DNA from: Chelativorans xinjiangensis
Lineage (GTDB): Bacteria > Pseudomonadota > Alphaproteobacteria > Rhizobiales > Rhizobiaceae
Assembly (NCBI RefSeq): GCF_009812055.1
Contig: NZ_WQNH01000001.1
Coordinates: 62,001 to 126,000 of the forward strand
Direction: 5' to 3'
DNA length: 64,000 nucleotides
The translations under genes were made by a program, and so were the position numbers. Below the pieces are notes generated by a model, which saw only the letters and a list, made by a program, of their open reading frames with translations, searched no databases and was not told the DNA's origin. Position 1 is the first letter of the stretch. Every line of letters starts with the position of its first letter. Shown here piece after piece: positions 55,562 through 64,000 of the stretch.

Positions 55562-56392
55562 ATGGCACGAGCGATATCCCCGCGCAGGAAATGGACCATC
55601 ACCGTCGTCGCATGGCTGTTGGGCCTCGCCATCTTCTTCCCGATCCTGTGGACGGTGCTGACCAGCTTCAAGACCGAGGGCGAAGCCATCGCCTCGCCGC
55701 CCTCCCTCGTCGCCTTCGACTGGACGCTCGCCAACTATTTCGAGGTGCAGGCGCGCTCGAACTATTTCAAGTATGTCGGCAATTCGATCGTCATCGCCGT
55801 GGGCTCGACGCTCCTCGGCCTTTTGATCGCCATCCCGGCGGCCTGGGCCATGGCCTTCTCGCCGACCAAACGCACCAAGGACGTGCTCATGTGGATGCTG
55901 TCCACGAAGATGCTGCCGCCCGTCGGCGTCCTGGTGCCGATCTACCTCATCTTCCGCGACACCGGTCTGCTTGACAGCCGCATCGGGCTTATCGGCGTGC
56001 TCACCATGATCAACCTGCCGATCATCGTATGGATGCTCTACACCTATTTCCGCGAGATCCCCGGCGAGATCCTGGAGGCCGCGCGCATGGACGGCGCCTC
56101 GCTCGCCAAGGAGATCGTCTACGTGCTGACGCCGATGGCGCTGCCGGGCATCGCCTCGACCATGCTTCTAAACATCATCCTGGCGTGGAACGAGGCCTTC
56201 TGGACGCTGAACCTCACCGCTTCGAGCGCTGCGCCGCTGACCGCCTTCATCGCCGCCTATTCGAGCCCGGAGGGGCTGTTCTGGGCCAAGCTGTCGGCCG
56301 CCTCGACGCTCGCCATCGCGCCGATCCTCATCATGGGCTGGTTCTCGCAGCGCCAACTCATCCGCGGCCTGACCTTCGGCGCGGTGAAGTGA
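55562..56392 (+). CDS. smoG: Polyol ABC permease, SmoG
   Basis: The 276-residue MalG-type permease has six helices and the EAA motif EAARMDGASLAKEIVYVLTP. GGAGG precedes the ATG, 10 bp after the smoF stop. The C-terminus (LIRGLTFGAVK) is the standard end of SmoG/MtlG proteins. A family A repeat separates it from smoK. Confidence 0.9.
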   Translation: MARAISPRRKWTITVVAWLLGLAIFFPILWTVLTSFKTEGEAIASPPSLVAFDWTLANYFEVQARSNYFKYVGNSIVIAVGSTLLGLLIAIPAAWAMAFSPTKRTKDVLMWMLSTKMLPPVGVLVPIYLIFRDTGLLDSRIGLIGVLTMINLPIIVWMLYTYFREIPGEILEAARMDGASLAKEIVYVLTPMALPGIASTMLLNIILAWNEAFWTLNLTASSAAPLTAFIAAYSSPEGLFWAKLSAASTLAIAPILIMGWFSQRQLIRGLTFGAVK

Positions 56393-56440
56393 GCAAGGAG
56401 ATGATTGTGCATTCATCAAAGCGAGCAGCCGTGGAGGTCG

Positions 56441-56622
56441 ATGCCCCGTCGCGCCCCCCTCTGTCCTGCCGGACATCTCCCCCACGAGGGGGGAGATTGG
56501 CGGCTTCAACCATGCCGCTCACTCTGAAACGCCGCCGATTGGCGAAAGTAGAGGTGACGGCCAATCTCCCCCCTCGTGGGGGAGATGTCCGGCCCCTTCG
56601 ACAAGCTCAGGACAGAGGGGGG
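56441..56622. repeat. Intergenic inverted-repeat element, family A (copy 2, with insert)
   Basis: Left arm 56441-56498 and right arm ~56561-56622 carry the CTCCCCCACGAGGGGGGAG / CTCCCCCCTCGTGGGGGAG palindromes. The right arm is interrupted: between GATGTCCGG and ACAGAGGGG stands an extra CCCCTTCGACAAGCTCAGG, a sequence resembling the core of another widespread bacterial repeat. It lies between smoG and smoK. Confidence 0.85.
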
Positions 56623-56684
56623 CAACGTAGAGCGCCAGCTTTCCCTTCACGCCACTTCAGGAACCATAGCGGGAGGAGAGCGTC

Positions 56685-57683
56685 GTGGGCCAGATAACCC
56701 TTCAGAAGGTTTCCAAATCCTTCGGCCAGACCATCGTCATTCCGGAGATCGACCTCGTCATCGAGGACGGCGAGTTCGTCGTCTTCGTCGGCCCGTCCGG
56801 TTGCGGCAAGTCCACGCTTCTGCGCCTTATCGCCGGGCTGGAGGACACCTCGAAAGGCACGATCAGCATCGACGGCGAGGACGTGACCGGGGCGCCGCCG
56901 GCCAAGCGCGGCCTTTCCATGGTTTTCCAGTCCTACGCGCTCTACCCGCACATGAGCGTGCGCCAGAACATCGCCTTCCCGCTCAAGATGGCGAACGAGG
57001 ACAAAGAGGCGATCGCCAGGAAGGTGGAGGACGCAGCGCGCATCCTCAACCTGACCGACTATCTGGAACGCCGCCCGGGCCAGCTTTCCGGCGGCCAGCG
57101 CCAGCGCGTCGCCATCGGCCGGGCCATCGTGCGCCAGCCCAAGGCCTTTCTCTTCGACGAGCCGCTGTCGAACCTCGATGCGGCACTGCGCGGCACCATG
57201 CGGCTGGAGATCAGCGAACTGCACCAGAGCCTGAAGACCACCATGGTCTACGTCACCCACGACCAGGTGGAGGCGATGACCATGGCGGACAAGATCGTCG
57301 TGCTGCAGGCCGGCCGGGTAGAGCAGGTGGGCTCGCCGCTGGAGCTCTACCGCAGCCCGCGCAACCTGTTCGTCGCCGGCTTCATCGGCGCGCCGAAGAT
57401 GAACCTGATCAATGGCGCGGAAGCGATGAAGCACGACGCCGCCACCATCGGCATCCGCCCCGAGCACATCCGGCTTTCGCCGGACGGCGGGGAATGGACC
57501 GGCACGGTCGGCGTCACCGAGCATCTGGGCGCCGACACGCTCTTACACGTGGCGGTCGACGGCGTCGGACAGGTGACCGTGCGCGCCGACGGCGAATATC
57601 AGGTGCGCTCCGGCGACACGGTGCGGCTTACCCCTGTCCCCGACAAGCTCCACCGTTTCAACGCGCAAGGAGAAGCATTCTGA
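56685..57683 (+). CDS. smoK: Polyol ABC importer ATPase, SmoK
   Basis: The 332-residue MalK-type ATPase has Walker [10 protein letters not shown], signature LSGGQRQR, Walker [13 protein letters not shown]-switch ([11 protein letters not shown]) and the C-terminal [10 protein letters not shown] regulatory domain. It starts at GTG 56685 with GGGAGGAG upstream and overlaps smoS (TGATG). It is full length, unlike the related fragment at the left edge of the window. Confidence 0.92.
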   Translation: MGQITLQKVSKSFGQTIVIPEIDLVIEDGEFVVFVGPSGCGKSTLLRLIAGLEDTSKGTISIDGEDVTGAPPAKRGLSMVFQSYALYPHMSVRQNIAFPLKMANEDKEAIARKVEDAARILNLTDYLERRPGQLSGGQRQRVAIGRAIVRQPKAFLFDEPLSNLDAALRGTMRLEISELHQSLKTTMVYVTHDQVEAMTMADKIVVLQAGRVEQVGSPLELYRSPRNLFVAGFIGAPKMNLINGAEAMKHDAATIGIRPEHIRLSPDGGEWTGTVGVTEHLGADTLLHVAVDGVGQVTVRADGEYQVRSGDTVRLTPVPDKLHRFNAQGEAF

Positions 57684-58456
57684 TGGGCAGGCTCGAAGGC
57701 AAGACCGCCATCATCACCGGTGCGGCGCGCGGCATCGGCCGCGCCTTCGCCGCGCGCTACGCCGAGGAAGGCGCGCGGGTTGCCATCGCCGACATCAACA
57801 TTGAAGCCGCGGAGAAGGCGGCCGCCGAGATCGGCAGAGACACCATCGCGGTGCATCTCGACGTTACCGATCAGGCCTCGATCGATGAGGCGGTGCGGGA
57901 GACGGAGGAGCGGCTCGGCGGCATCGATATCCTCATCAACAATGCAGCGCTCTTCGATCTCGCCCCCATCGTCGAGATCACCCGCGAGAGCTACGAGCGC
58001 CTGTTCTCCATCAATGTCGCGGGCACGCTGTTCACGATGCAGGCGGTCGCCCGCTCGATGATCGCGCACGGGCGCGGCGGCAGGATCATCAACATGGCGA
58101 GCCAGGCCGGCCGCCGCGGCGAGCCGCTGGTCGCCATCTACTGCGCCACCAAGGCCGCCGTCATCAGCCTCACCCAGTCGGCCGGGCTCGACCTCATCAA
58201 GCACCGCATCAATGTGAACGCCATCGCCCCCGGTGTGGTCGACGGAGAGCACTGGGACGGCGTCGACGCGCTCTTTGCCAAGTACGAAAACCGCCCGCTC
58301 GGGGAGAAGAAGCGGCTGGCGGGCGAAGCGGTCCCCTATGGCCGCATGGGCCGGCCGGAGGACCTGACGGGCATGGCCGTATTCCTGGCCTCCGAGGAGG
58401 CTGAATACATCGTCGCCCAGACCTACAACGTCGACGGCGGCAACTGGATGAACTGA
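57683..58456 (+). CDS. smoS: Sorbitol (polyol) dehydrogenase, SmoS
   Basis: The 257-residue SDR has GAARGIG (13-19), NNAA (87-90) and the catalytic triad Ser140, Tyr153, Lys157, the same numbering as Rhodobacter sphaeroides sorbitol dehydrogenase as I recall it. It oxidises sorbitol to fructose or galactitol to tagatose with NAD. The ATG overlaps the smoK stop. A family B repeat separates it from mtlK. Confidence 0.9.
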   Translation: MGRLEGKTAIITGAARGIGRAFAARYAEEGARVAIADINIEAAEKAAAEIGRDTIAVHLDVTDQASIDEAVRETEERLGGIDILINNAALFDLAPIVEITRESYERLFSINVAGTLFTMQAVARSMIAHGRGGRIINMASQAGRRGEPLVAIYCATKAAVISLTQSAGLDLIKHRINVNAIAPGVVDGEHWDGVDALFAKYENRPLGEKKRLAGEAVPYGRMGRPEDLTGMAVFLASEEAEYIVAQTYNVDGGNWMN

Positions 58457-58503
58457 GGCGCTGCGGCAGGGCGATTGCACATGAGTTCTGAGTTCTTGAT
58501 TGG

Positions 58504-58597
58504 ACCCCCACCCCTTACCCCTCCCCTCAAGGGGGAGGGGGATTCTGAGACGTCGACGCCCCCCTCCCCCTTGAGGGGAGGGGTGAGGGGTGGGGGT
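58504..58597. repeat. Intergenic inverted-repeat element, family B (copy 3)
   Basis: The left arm 58504-58541 and right arm 58559-58597 are complementary; the spacer GATTCTGAGACGTCGACG and the preceding TTGGACCCCCACCCCTTACC nearly repeat copy 2 at 54530. It lies between smoS and mtlK. Confidence 0.88.
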
Positions 58598-58641
58598 TGC
58601 AGCAGAGAAAGAACGAACCGGCCAGGAACGGGACAGAAACA

Positions 58642-60120
58642 ATGACCACAAGGCTTCGCGCCGCAGCGCTCGACACCATTGCGTCCCGTGCCGCCGTGCC
58701 GGCTTACGACCGGAAAAGGCTCTCCGCCGGCATCGTCCATTTCGGCGTCGGCAATTTCCACCGCGCGCACCAGGCCGTCTATCTCGACGACCTGTTCAAC
58801 AAGGGCCGCGACCATGACTGGGCGATCGTCGGCGCCGGCGTCCTGGCCGCCGACGGGGCGATGCGCGAGCGGCTTGCCGCGCAGGATTTTCTCACGACAG
58901 TCGTCGAGCAGGAAGCCGACCGCAGCACGGCGCGGGTGACCGGCGCCATGATCGATTATCTGCGGACGGAAGACAGGGTGGCGATCATCGACCAACTGGC
59001 GGACCCGGCGGTGCGCATCGTCTCGCTCACCATCACCGAAGGCGGCTATTTCATCGATCCGGCTTCCGGAGCGTTCGACCCGGGGCACCCGGATATCGCC
59101 GCCGATGGCGCGGCGCCCGACGCGCCGCGCACCGTCTTCGGCCTGATCGTGGCGGGGTTGAAGAGGCGAAAGGCCGAAGGCACCCTCCCCTTCACCGTCA
59201 TGTCCTGCGACAACATTCCTCACAACGGTACCGTCACCCGCAACGCCGTTACCGGCCTTGCCGCACTCTCCGATCCTGGCCTTGCGGGATGGATCGCGGA
59301 GGCTGTCGCCTTTCCCAACGGCATGGTCGACCGCATTACGCCCGCGACGGGCGACCGGGAGCGGCAGATTTGCGCCGAGGAATACGGCATCGAGGACACC
59401 TCTCCCGTCTTCTGCGAGGGCTTCAAGCAATGGGTGCTGGAGGACGATTTTCCGGCCGGGCGGCCGGCGCTGGAAGAGGCGGGCGTTGAGTTCGTGCCCG
59501 ATGTCACGCCCTACGAGCACATGAAGATCCGCATCCTCAACGGCGGCCATGCGGTGATCGCCTATCCGGCGGGCCTGATGGACATCCACTTCGTGCACGA
59601 GGCGATGGAGCATCCGCTGGTCCGCGCTTTTCTCAAGAAGGTCGAGGAGGAGGAGATTATCCCCGTCGTGCCGCCGGTGCCCGGCACCGACCTTGGCGAC
59701 TACTATCGGCTGATCGAGGCGCGCTTCGCCAACCCCAAGATCGGCGACACGGTGCGCCGGCTGTGCCTCGACGGCTCCAACCGGCAGCCGAAATTCATCG
59801 TCCCTTCCATCGCCGATCGGCTGGAGCGCGGTGCGGGGATTGCCGGCCTGGCGCTGGAATCCGCGCTTTGGTGCCGCTATTGCTTCGGCACGACGGAGAG
59901 CGGTAAGGGGATCGCGCCCAACGATCCCGCCTGGGAGCGGCTGCGGGCGCAGGCGCAGAAGGCCAGGGACGATCCCCTCGCCTGGCTCGAGATGGAGGAC
60001 ATCTATGGACGTGTGGCGCAAGCGGATGTCTTCCGCAAAGCCTTCACCGGAGCCCTTGCCGCGCTTTGGCGGGATGGTACGGAGAAGGTTCTCGCCCGCT
60101 ATCTCGCCAGCGGTCTCTAG
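58642..60120 (+). CDS. mtlK: Mannitol 2-dehydrogenase, MtlK
   Basis: The 492-residue protein is a polyol-specific long-chain dehydrogenase: IVHFGVGNFHRAHQAVYLDD (Rossmann region), MSCDNIPHNG, and the catalytic K-x4-N-x2-H motif in KIRILNGGHAVIAYPAGL. It oxidises D-mannitol to fructose with NAD; some homologues also accept arabinitol. ATG 58642 has a GGGACAG tract upstream. Separated from smoS by a repeat, it may be partly uncoupled from upstream transcription. Confidence 0.92.
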   Translation: MTTRLRAAALDTIASRAAVPAYDRKRLSAGIVHFGVGNFHRAHQAVYLDDLFNKGRDHDWAIVGAGVLAADGAMRERLAAQDFLTTVVEQEADRSTARVTGAMIDYLRTEDRVAIIDQLADPAVRIVSLTITEGGYFIDPASGAFDPGHPDIAADGAAPDAPRTVFGLIVAGLKRRKAEGTLPFTVMSCDNIPHNGTVTRNAVTGLAALSDPGLAGWIAEAVAFPNGMVDRITPATGDRERQICAEEYGIEDTSPVFCEGFKQWVLEDDFPAGRPALEEAGVEFVPDVTPYEHMKIRILNGGHAVIAYPAGLMDIHFVHEAMEHPLVRAFLKKVEEEEIIPVVPPVPGTDLGDYYRLIEARFANPKIGDTVRRLCLDGSNRQPKFIVPSIADRLERGAGIAGLALESALWCRYCFGTTESGKGIAPNDPAWERLRAQAQKARDDPLAWLEMEDIYGRVAQADVFRKAFTGALAALWRDGTEKVLARYLASGL

Positions 60121-60149
60121 AGCGGATTCAGGCATGGTCTCGGAGGGCG

Positions 60150-60325
60150 GCGCCCTGTCGCGCCCCCCTCTGCCCTGCCGGGCATCTCCCCCGCGAGGGG
60201 GGAGATTGCGCCGGCCGCTTGCTCCGGCGCCTCTCCTGCGGTTGGCGAAACCATCAGCGACAGCCAATCTCCCCCCATGCGGGGGAGATGCCCGGCAGGG
60301 CAGAGGGGGGCGCGAAAGAGCACCG
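60150..60325. repeat. Intergenic inverted-repeat element, family A (copy 3)
   Basis: Left arm ~60150-60206 and right arm ~60264-60325 contain CTCCCCCGCGAGGGGGGAG and CTCCCCCCATGCGGGGGAG with CTGCCGGGCAT / ATGCCCGGCAG borders. It lies between mtlK and the HAD phosphatase gene and shows compensated base changes in the arms. Confidence 0.85.
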
Positions 60326-60378
60326 GCCTTTCTACATAGCCGAACCCACACAGACGCATCCCGCTCCAGGGCCAGCGC

Positions 60379-61068
60379 ATGAAGAACGGCCGCCTCGTCA
60401 TCTTCGACTGCGACGGCGTTCTGGTCGACAGCGAGCCGATTTCCATCGCCGTGCTGGTGGAGATCATCGCCGAGGCCGGGGTGGCGATCGAGCCGGCGGT
60501 CGCCTATCGCCGCTTCCTCGGCCGCTCCATGGCGAGCATCGCCAAGGCGGTGGAGGACGAGTGCGGCCTCGCCATGACGGACGGGCATCTGGAAGAGATG
60601 CGGGCGCGGCTCTACGAGCGCTTCCGCCAGGAACTGAAGCCCATTCCCGGCCTCGTGGAGGCGCTTGCCGGACTTAAGGCGGCGCGCTGCGTCGCGTCTT
60701 CCAGCCAGCCCGAGCGCATCCGGCTTTCCCTGGGTGTGACGGGCTTGCTTCCCCATTTCGAGCCGCACATCTTTAGCGCCACGATGGTGGCGAACGGCAA
60801 GCCGGCGCCGGACCTTTTTCTCCACGCGGCAAAGATGATGGGGGTGGAGCCGGCCGGATGCGTCGTCGTCGAGGACAGCCCCGCCGGCATCGAGGCGGCG
60901 CGGCGCGCCGGCATGCATGTCGTGGCCTTCGCCGGCGGCTCCCACGCCGCCCCTGCCGGCCTCAAGGCCGCATTCAAGACGCTCGGGCCTGACCGCATCC
61001 TCGAAGACATGCGCGCGCTTCCATCGCTGCTTGCCGGGCTCGGCGATGGGTGGGCGGGATCACGATAG
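60379..61068 (+). CDS. HAD-family (subfamily IA) phosphatase of the polyol operon
   Basis: The 229-residue protein has HAD motif [13 protein letters not shown] (nucleophile Asp10), motif [10 protein letters not shown], motif III Lys in [13 protein letters not shown] and motif [15 protein letters not shown]. It resembles beta-phosphoglucomutase/sugar-phosphatase-like proteins found at the end of rhizobial smo operons. It may remove dead-end sugar phosphates. Its last 9 bp overlap the convergent 834-residue gene. Confidence 0.85.
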   Translation: MKNGRLVIFDCDGVLVDSEPISIAVLVEIIAEAGVAIEPAVAYRRFLGRSMASIAKAVEDECGLAMTDGHLEEMRARLYERFRQELKPIPGLVEALAGLKAARCVASSSQPERIRLSLGVTGLLPHFEPHIFSATMVANGKPAPDLFLHAAKMMGVEPAGCVVVEDSPAGIEAARRAGMHVVAFAGGSHAAPAGLKAAFKTLGPDRILEDMRALPSLLAGLGDGWAGSR

Positions 61069-63564
61069 AACCGGCGCGGCGATCTCGCGGACCAGCGGCT
61101 CCAAGCGGGGATTGGGAAAGACAAAGGGTTTGCCGTCGATGGACAGGCCCCGCGCATAATCGAGGACCAGCGCGGCCCTGTCGGTGCGGGTGAGCGTGGC
61201 GCGCATGGCGCCAGCGTCGAATGCGAGGGAAGTGCCGGCGAGGGTCTTTGCGACGGTGGAGGCATCGGCGCCCTGGGGGAGTTCTCCCACCAGCGCCGCC
61301 CAGGCGACTTTCCTCCCGTAGGCGCGGTGCTCGCGCCCGGCCCCCGGGCCTTCGCTCACCTTTACGATGGGTGCGGAGGCGGTGAGGGCGGCGAAGCCGC
61401 GGCCGACGCGCAGGATGAGCCAGTTGTCCTTCAAAATGCGTTCGTCGAAGCCATCCTCCGGGGCATAGACGTGGGTGAAATCCACCCGCGCGCCCTTGAG
61501 GTCGTAGAGCATGAGAAGCGCGTCCTCATGGCTCCCGACGCGCGGCATGACGCCGTTGCCGGCCCAGTAGGAGGGGCGCTGATGGCCCCAGGGATCGTCC
61601 TCGCCGGGATGGTTGACCCAGGCGCGCGCGAAGGGGTGGCTCGCGAAGAGGATGTCCATGACATGCTGCTGGTGGCCGTGCTGGCCGGGCGTGCCGTCGA
61701 CGGAGGCGGAGAGCTGGACGGCGGCGCGCTTGTAGAGCGCGAGCTTGGCCGCGTTGTCGTAGCCCTGGACGTAATGCGCGGTCAGCGCCCTCCCCTCGGG
61801 CGGAGAGGCATAGCGGGAAAGCCCTTCCGGCGGCGCATAGTCGCCCGCCGCGAACATCGGCAGGGCGGCGACGCCGTTGTTGAGCCAGCCCGTGCCGAAG
61901 GCGACAGTGGCAAAGGGGGAAAGCTCGGTGAGCGGGCCGGCGCGCAACTCCTTGTCGTAGGCGCGGCCCATGGTGCCGGCGGATACGCCGCCCAGCGTGT
62001 GCAGTGCGATCATGGTGAAGAGGCGGTCGAGCAGCTTTTCCGTGCGCTCCCTGAGCGCGCCGTCCGCCCAGTGCTGCAGCGCCAGAAGCCCGATGAAGTC
62101 GATCGGGTAATAGGCCGCCGAGTTCCACTCGGCGAGGCCATGCGCCTCGACCGAGCAGAACCATTTGCCCAGCCGCTCCGCCGCCAGCGCCGCCTGCTCG
62201 CGGCCGGTGCGTCCGGAGGCGGTGAAGGTGTCGTCGGGAAAGAGGCGGCCGGCGAGATATTGCGAGACGTGAAAGCACAGGACGTGGTTTTCGCTCCAGA
62301 ACCACATGACGTCGTTGCCCGGCTCGTCGACCCAGTAGCGGTAGTCGAGCACGGAGCGGCGGATGCGCGCGGCCGCCGCCGCCGGCAGGGCCTCTTTATA
62401 GGTGCCGTAGAGCCATAGCAGCGGCACCATTACGAAGTCGGAGCAGTCGCGCCGCTCGTCGATCATCGTCAGCGTGTCGGTGAGGATGGCCTCGAGCGTA
62501 TCGTCGGCGTTGCCGCCCGCCGCCAGCATGGCGAGCGCCCGGCCGATCCTGAGATCGCCGTGGGCGGCAGCGAAAGCCAGCGCCTCGCGCTTGCGGCCTT
62601 GCAGATCGGCGGCACGCGCTGGCGGCACCGTCTCGCGCAGGAGCGCGAAGCCGACATGCCGTTCCACCCGCGCCTCGCCGATCTCGAAGGTGAGGTCGAG
62701 CGGATGGTAGCCGTCCGCAAGCCCTTCCAGCCCGGCGAGCGCCACGTGGGTACCGCCCGCGTCCAGCACCGCCTCGGCGGTGAAGAGCGGCGGCTTGTGG
62801 CGCATATGGACGCTCTGCTGGACCTTGGCCGTCACCGTCACATCGCTTGCTGCCGGCGTGTCGAAGGCAAGGACGAGCGGACCGCCGGTGAAGAACTCGC
62901 GCTCGGGGCGGACATCGGCCGCAAGCCGCATCAGCGTCGCCAGGTCAGCGGCATTTGCCCCGCCGGGCACGCCGGCCTGAAGCGTCTCGTCGCAGAGCGA
63001 GGTCAGCTCGACGTACCAGTTGGTGTCGCGCTCGGCGAGGTCCTCCGACAGCATGACGACCTCGCTGCCGCCGGAGTTGAGCGGCAGGGCGATCTCTGTC
63101 GCTTGCTCCTCGTTTCGGGTGAAGGGTTCGAACCTGACCGCGAGCGCGCCGTCCACCCAGATGTGAACGCCGCCGCAGGTGGCGAGCCGGAAGCGGCAGT
63201 CGCCGCCCTCGGGCGGCACGAGGGCGGTGCGGCACCAGCGCCCGAGCCGCGTCGGGCGGTGCCAGAAACCGGAGAACTCCAGCCGCCGGTTGAAACCGGG
63301 CAGGTTGACGGTATCGACGGGCCAATCCGTCTCAAGCTCCACCTTGCGGGTTTTGACCTCCGCCCACCAGGCGACCCGGCAAGGCAGATCGCCCACGTCC
63401 ACGAAACCGTTGATGAAGCGGTAATTGGCGCGGTCTTCGGCGGGCGCCGGCTTGCCGGGATAATAGGCGGTGTCGGGCGGCGACAACGCCCAGGCGGTCA
63501 CCGTCTCGCCGGGCCCGACCGGGAAGAACGCCATGCCCTCGTTGCCCTTCGCAAGCGCGCTCAT
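61060..63564 (-). CDS. Large protein of unknown family, possibly an (alpha/alpha) toroid enzyme
   Basis: The 834-residue protein has no signal peptide or membrane helix. An N-terminal ~330 residues look beta-rich ([38 protein letters not shown]), like a carbohydrate-binding or jelly-roll region. The middle (~330-620) is helical and rich in aromatic residues: [20 protein letters not shown] and [20 protein letters not shown], a pattern like six-hairpin glycosidases or lyases. The C-terminus is again beta-rich. I do not recognise the family. The start codon overlaps the HAD-type gene upstream (ATGA), so the two are co-translated. Confidence 0.7.
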   Translation of the reverse strand: MSALAKGNEGMAFFPVGPGETVTAWALSPPDTAYYPGKPAPAEDRANYRFINGFVDVGDLPCRVAWWAEVKTRKVELETDWPVDTVNLPGFNRRLEFSGFWHRPTRLGRWCRTALVPPEGGDCRFRLATCGGVHIWVDGALAVRFEPFTRNEEQATEIALPLNSGGSEVVMLSEDLAERDTNWYVELTSLCDETLQAGVPGGANAADLATLMRLAADVRPEREFFTGGPLVLAFDTPAASDVTVTAKVQQSVHMRHKPPLFTAEAVLDAGGTHVALAGLEGLADGYHPLDLTFEIGEARVERHVGFALLRETVPPARAADLQGRKREALAFAAAHGDLRIGRALAMLAAGGNADDTLEAILTDTLTMIDERRDCSDFVMVPLLWLYGTYKEALPAAAAARIRRSVLDYRYWVDEPGNDVMWFWSENHVLCFHVSQYLAGRLFPDDTFTASGRTGREQAALAAERLGKWFCSVEAHGLAEWNSAAYYPIDFIGLLALQHWADGALRERTEKLLDRLFTMIALHTLGGVSAGTMGRAYDKELRAGPLTELSPFATVAFGTGWLNNGVAALPMFAAGDYAPPEGLSRYASPPEGRALTAHYVQGYDNAAKLALYKRAAVQLSASVDGTPGQHGHQQHVMDILFASHPFARAWVNHPGEDDPWGHQRPSYWAGNGVMPRVGSHEDALLMLYDLKGARVDFTHVYAPEDGFDERILKDNWLILRVGRGFAALTASAPIVKVSEGPGAGREHRAYGRKVAWAALVGELPQGADASTVAKTLAGTSLAFDAGAMRATLTRTDRAALVLDYARGLSIDGKPFVFPNPRLEPLVREIAAPVLS

Positions 63565-64000
63565 GCTTCGGCTCCGGCAGTCTCACGGTGTTCCCTCACG
63601 TTCTGTTGCTGCATCGCCGCCTCGATCTCGTGAAGCAGCGGGAGAACGTCCGACGGTGTAAAGACCGAATAGTCGGGCCGTTCGCTGTCGTCGGCGGGCT
63701 CGTGCGTGCGCCGGCGCGACCAGCCGAAGAAGATGCTGGGAATGCCGAAGGCGTTGGCGCCCTTGATGTCGCGGGAGAGATTGTTGCCGATCATCACGGT
63801 CGAGCGGGCCTCGGACCCCCGCAAACCGAGCCGCTCCAAGGCGGCCGCGAACATCTTCGGCGAAGGTTTCAGCGCGCCGACTTCCCCGGAAATGATGCGC
63901 GCCTGGAAGAGGTCCCAGAGGCCGGCCGGTTTCAGGATGTTCTCGAAGGTTTCGCGCGGGCCGTCGGCCACGAGCGCCAGGCGGTAGCCGGCCGCAGCGA
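63561..64000 (-). CDS. HAD-family hydrolase, partial (5' end outside window)
   Basis: The open frame continues to the right edge, so only the C-terminal ~146 residues are visible (frame begins AAAGYRLALVADGPRETF). HAD motif III Lys is in GALKPSPKMFAAAL and motif IV in STVMIGNNLSRDIKGANAFG, as in YjjG/REG-2-like phosphatases. Motif I is outside. The stop overlaps the start of the 834-residue gene by 4 bp, which suggests a joint function, perhaps on a phosphorylated sugar. Confidence 0.82.
   Translation of the reverse strand, partial: AAAGYRLALVADGPRETFENILKPAGLWDLFQARIISGEVGALKPSPKMFAAALERLGLRGSEARSTVMIGNNLSRDIKGANAFGIPSIFFGWSRRRTHEPADDSERPDYSVFTPSDVLPLLHEIEAAMQQQNVREHRETAGAEA

Noticed and set aside
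52775-60325. Repeated palindromes suggested a CRISPR-like array
   Set aside because: The repeats are single intergenic inverted-repeat elements separated by complete genes. There are no regularly sized spacers and no cas genes.
58423-60945. An 840-codon open frame on the minus strand across mtlK
   Set aside because: It is antisense to the well-supported mtlK and HAD genes, has no family features and runs through a family A repeat. Long antisense frames are common in DNA this GC-rich.

Overview
This window is GC-rich, densely packed DNA from an alphaproteobacterium, most likely a Rhizobiales member of the Phyllobacteriaceae type (Mesorhizobium, Chelativorans or Nitratireductor-like). The reasons are a complete SmoEFGK/SmoS/MtlK polyol operon, an Omp25-like outer-membrane protein, many FadR/GntR-regulated transport operons, and abundant intergenic palindromes of the CTCCCCC...GGGGGAG type. 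I saw no rRNA, tRNA, CRISPR array, prophage or insertion sequence. It reads as a catabolic and transport region: six uptake systems or parts of them, each with its own enzymes and regulator.

Region by region. (1) 1-2359: tail of a sugar ABC ATPase, then a Gfo/Idh/MocA oxidoreductase fused to an aldo-keto reductase. (2) 2431-3005: a VapBC toxin-antitoxin pair. (3) 3121-15047: a divergent catabolic locus. The leftward arm is SDR, PdxA2-like dehydrogenase, DapA/NanA-like aldolase and a BNR sialidase-fold protein. The rightward arm is a complete Dpp-type ABC importer, a four-carbon acid sugar kinase and a GntR regulator. (4) 15395-18531: alpha/beta hydrolase, the uncharacterised TIGR02587/TIGR02588 membrane pair and an outer-membrane beta-barrel protein. 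(5) 18957-22770: MacAB-like ABC export operon with a divergent TetR regulator and a near-perfect palindromic operator. (6) 22873-24503: MetE-like methyltransferase and a small lipoprotein. (7) 24550-29902: L,D-transpeptidase, betaine-type binding protein, GntR regulator, LigM-like THF-dependent demethylase and MetF-like reductase. The three promoters here share a GTATAC motif. (8) 30292-37890: ACMSD-type amidohydrolase, IclR regulator, TAXI-TRAP transporter, ThDP enzyme and TSUP permease. (9) 37910-41555: methyltransferase, small membrane protein and sulfatase-fold membrane protein, an undescribed cell-surface-looking module. (10) 41513-48337: Gfo/Idh dehydrogenase and the YtfQRT-YjfF (galactofuranose-type) importer with its GntR regulator. 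(11) 48338-51684: gene remnants, a thiolase and a 3-hydroxyisobutyrate-dehydrogenase-like protein. (12) 51754-61068: SmoC regulator, SmoEFGK importer, SmoS, MtlK and a HAD phosphatase. (13) 61060-64000: an 834-residue protein of unknown family and a partial HAD hydrolase.

Regulatory architecture stands out. Long inverted-repeat elements of two families sit between genes of the polyol and Dpp operons, and a different 120-bp element sits in the Ytf operon. In all three importers such an element lies directly behind the binding-protein gene. That is where a 3' hairpin would raise binding-protein mRNA relative to the membrane components. The most novel-looking parts are the GTATAC-linked demethylation regulon, the methyltransferase/small-protein/sulfatase module, and the PdxA2/kinase/aldolase/BNR locus.
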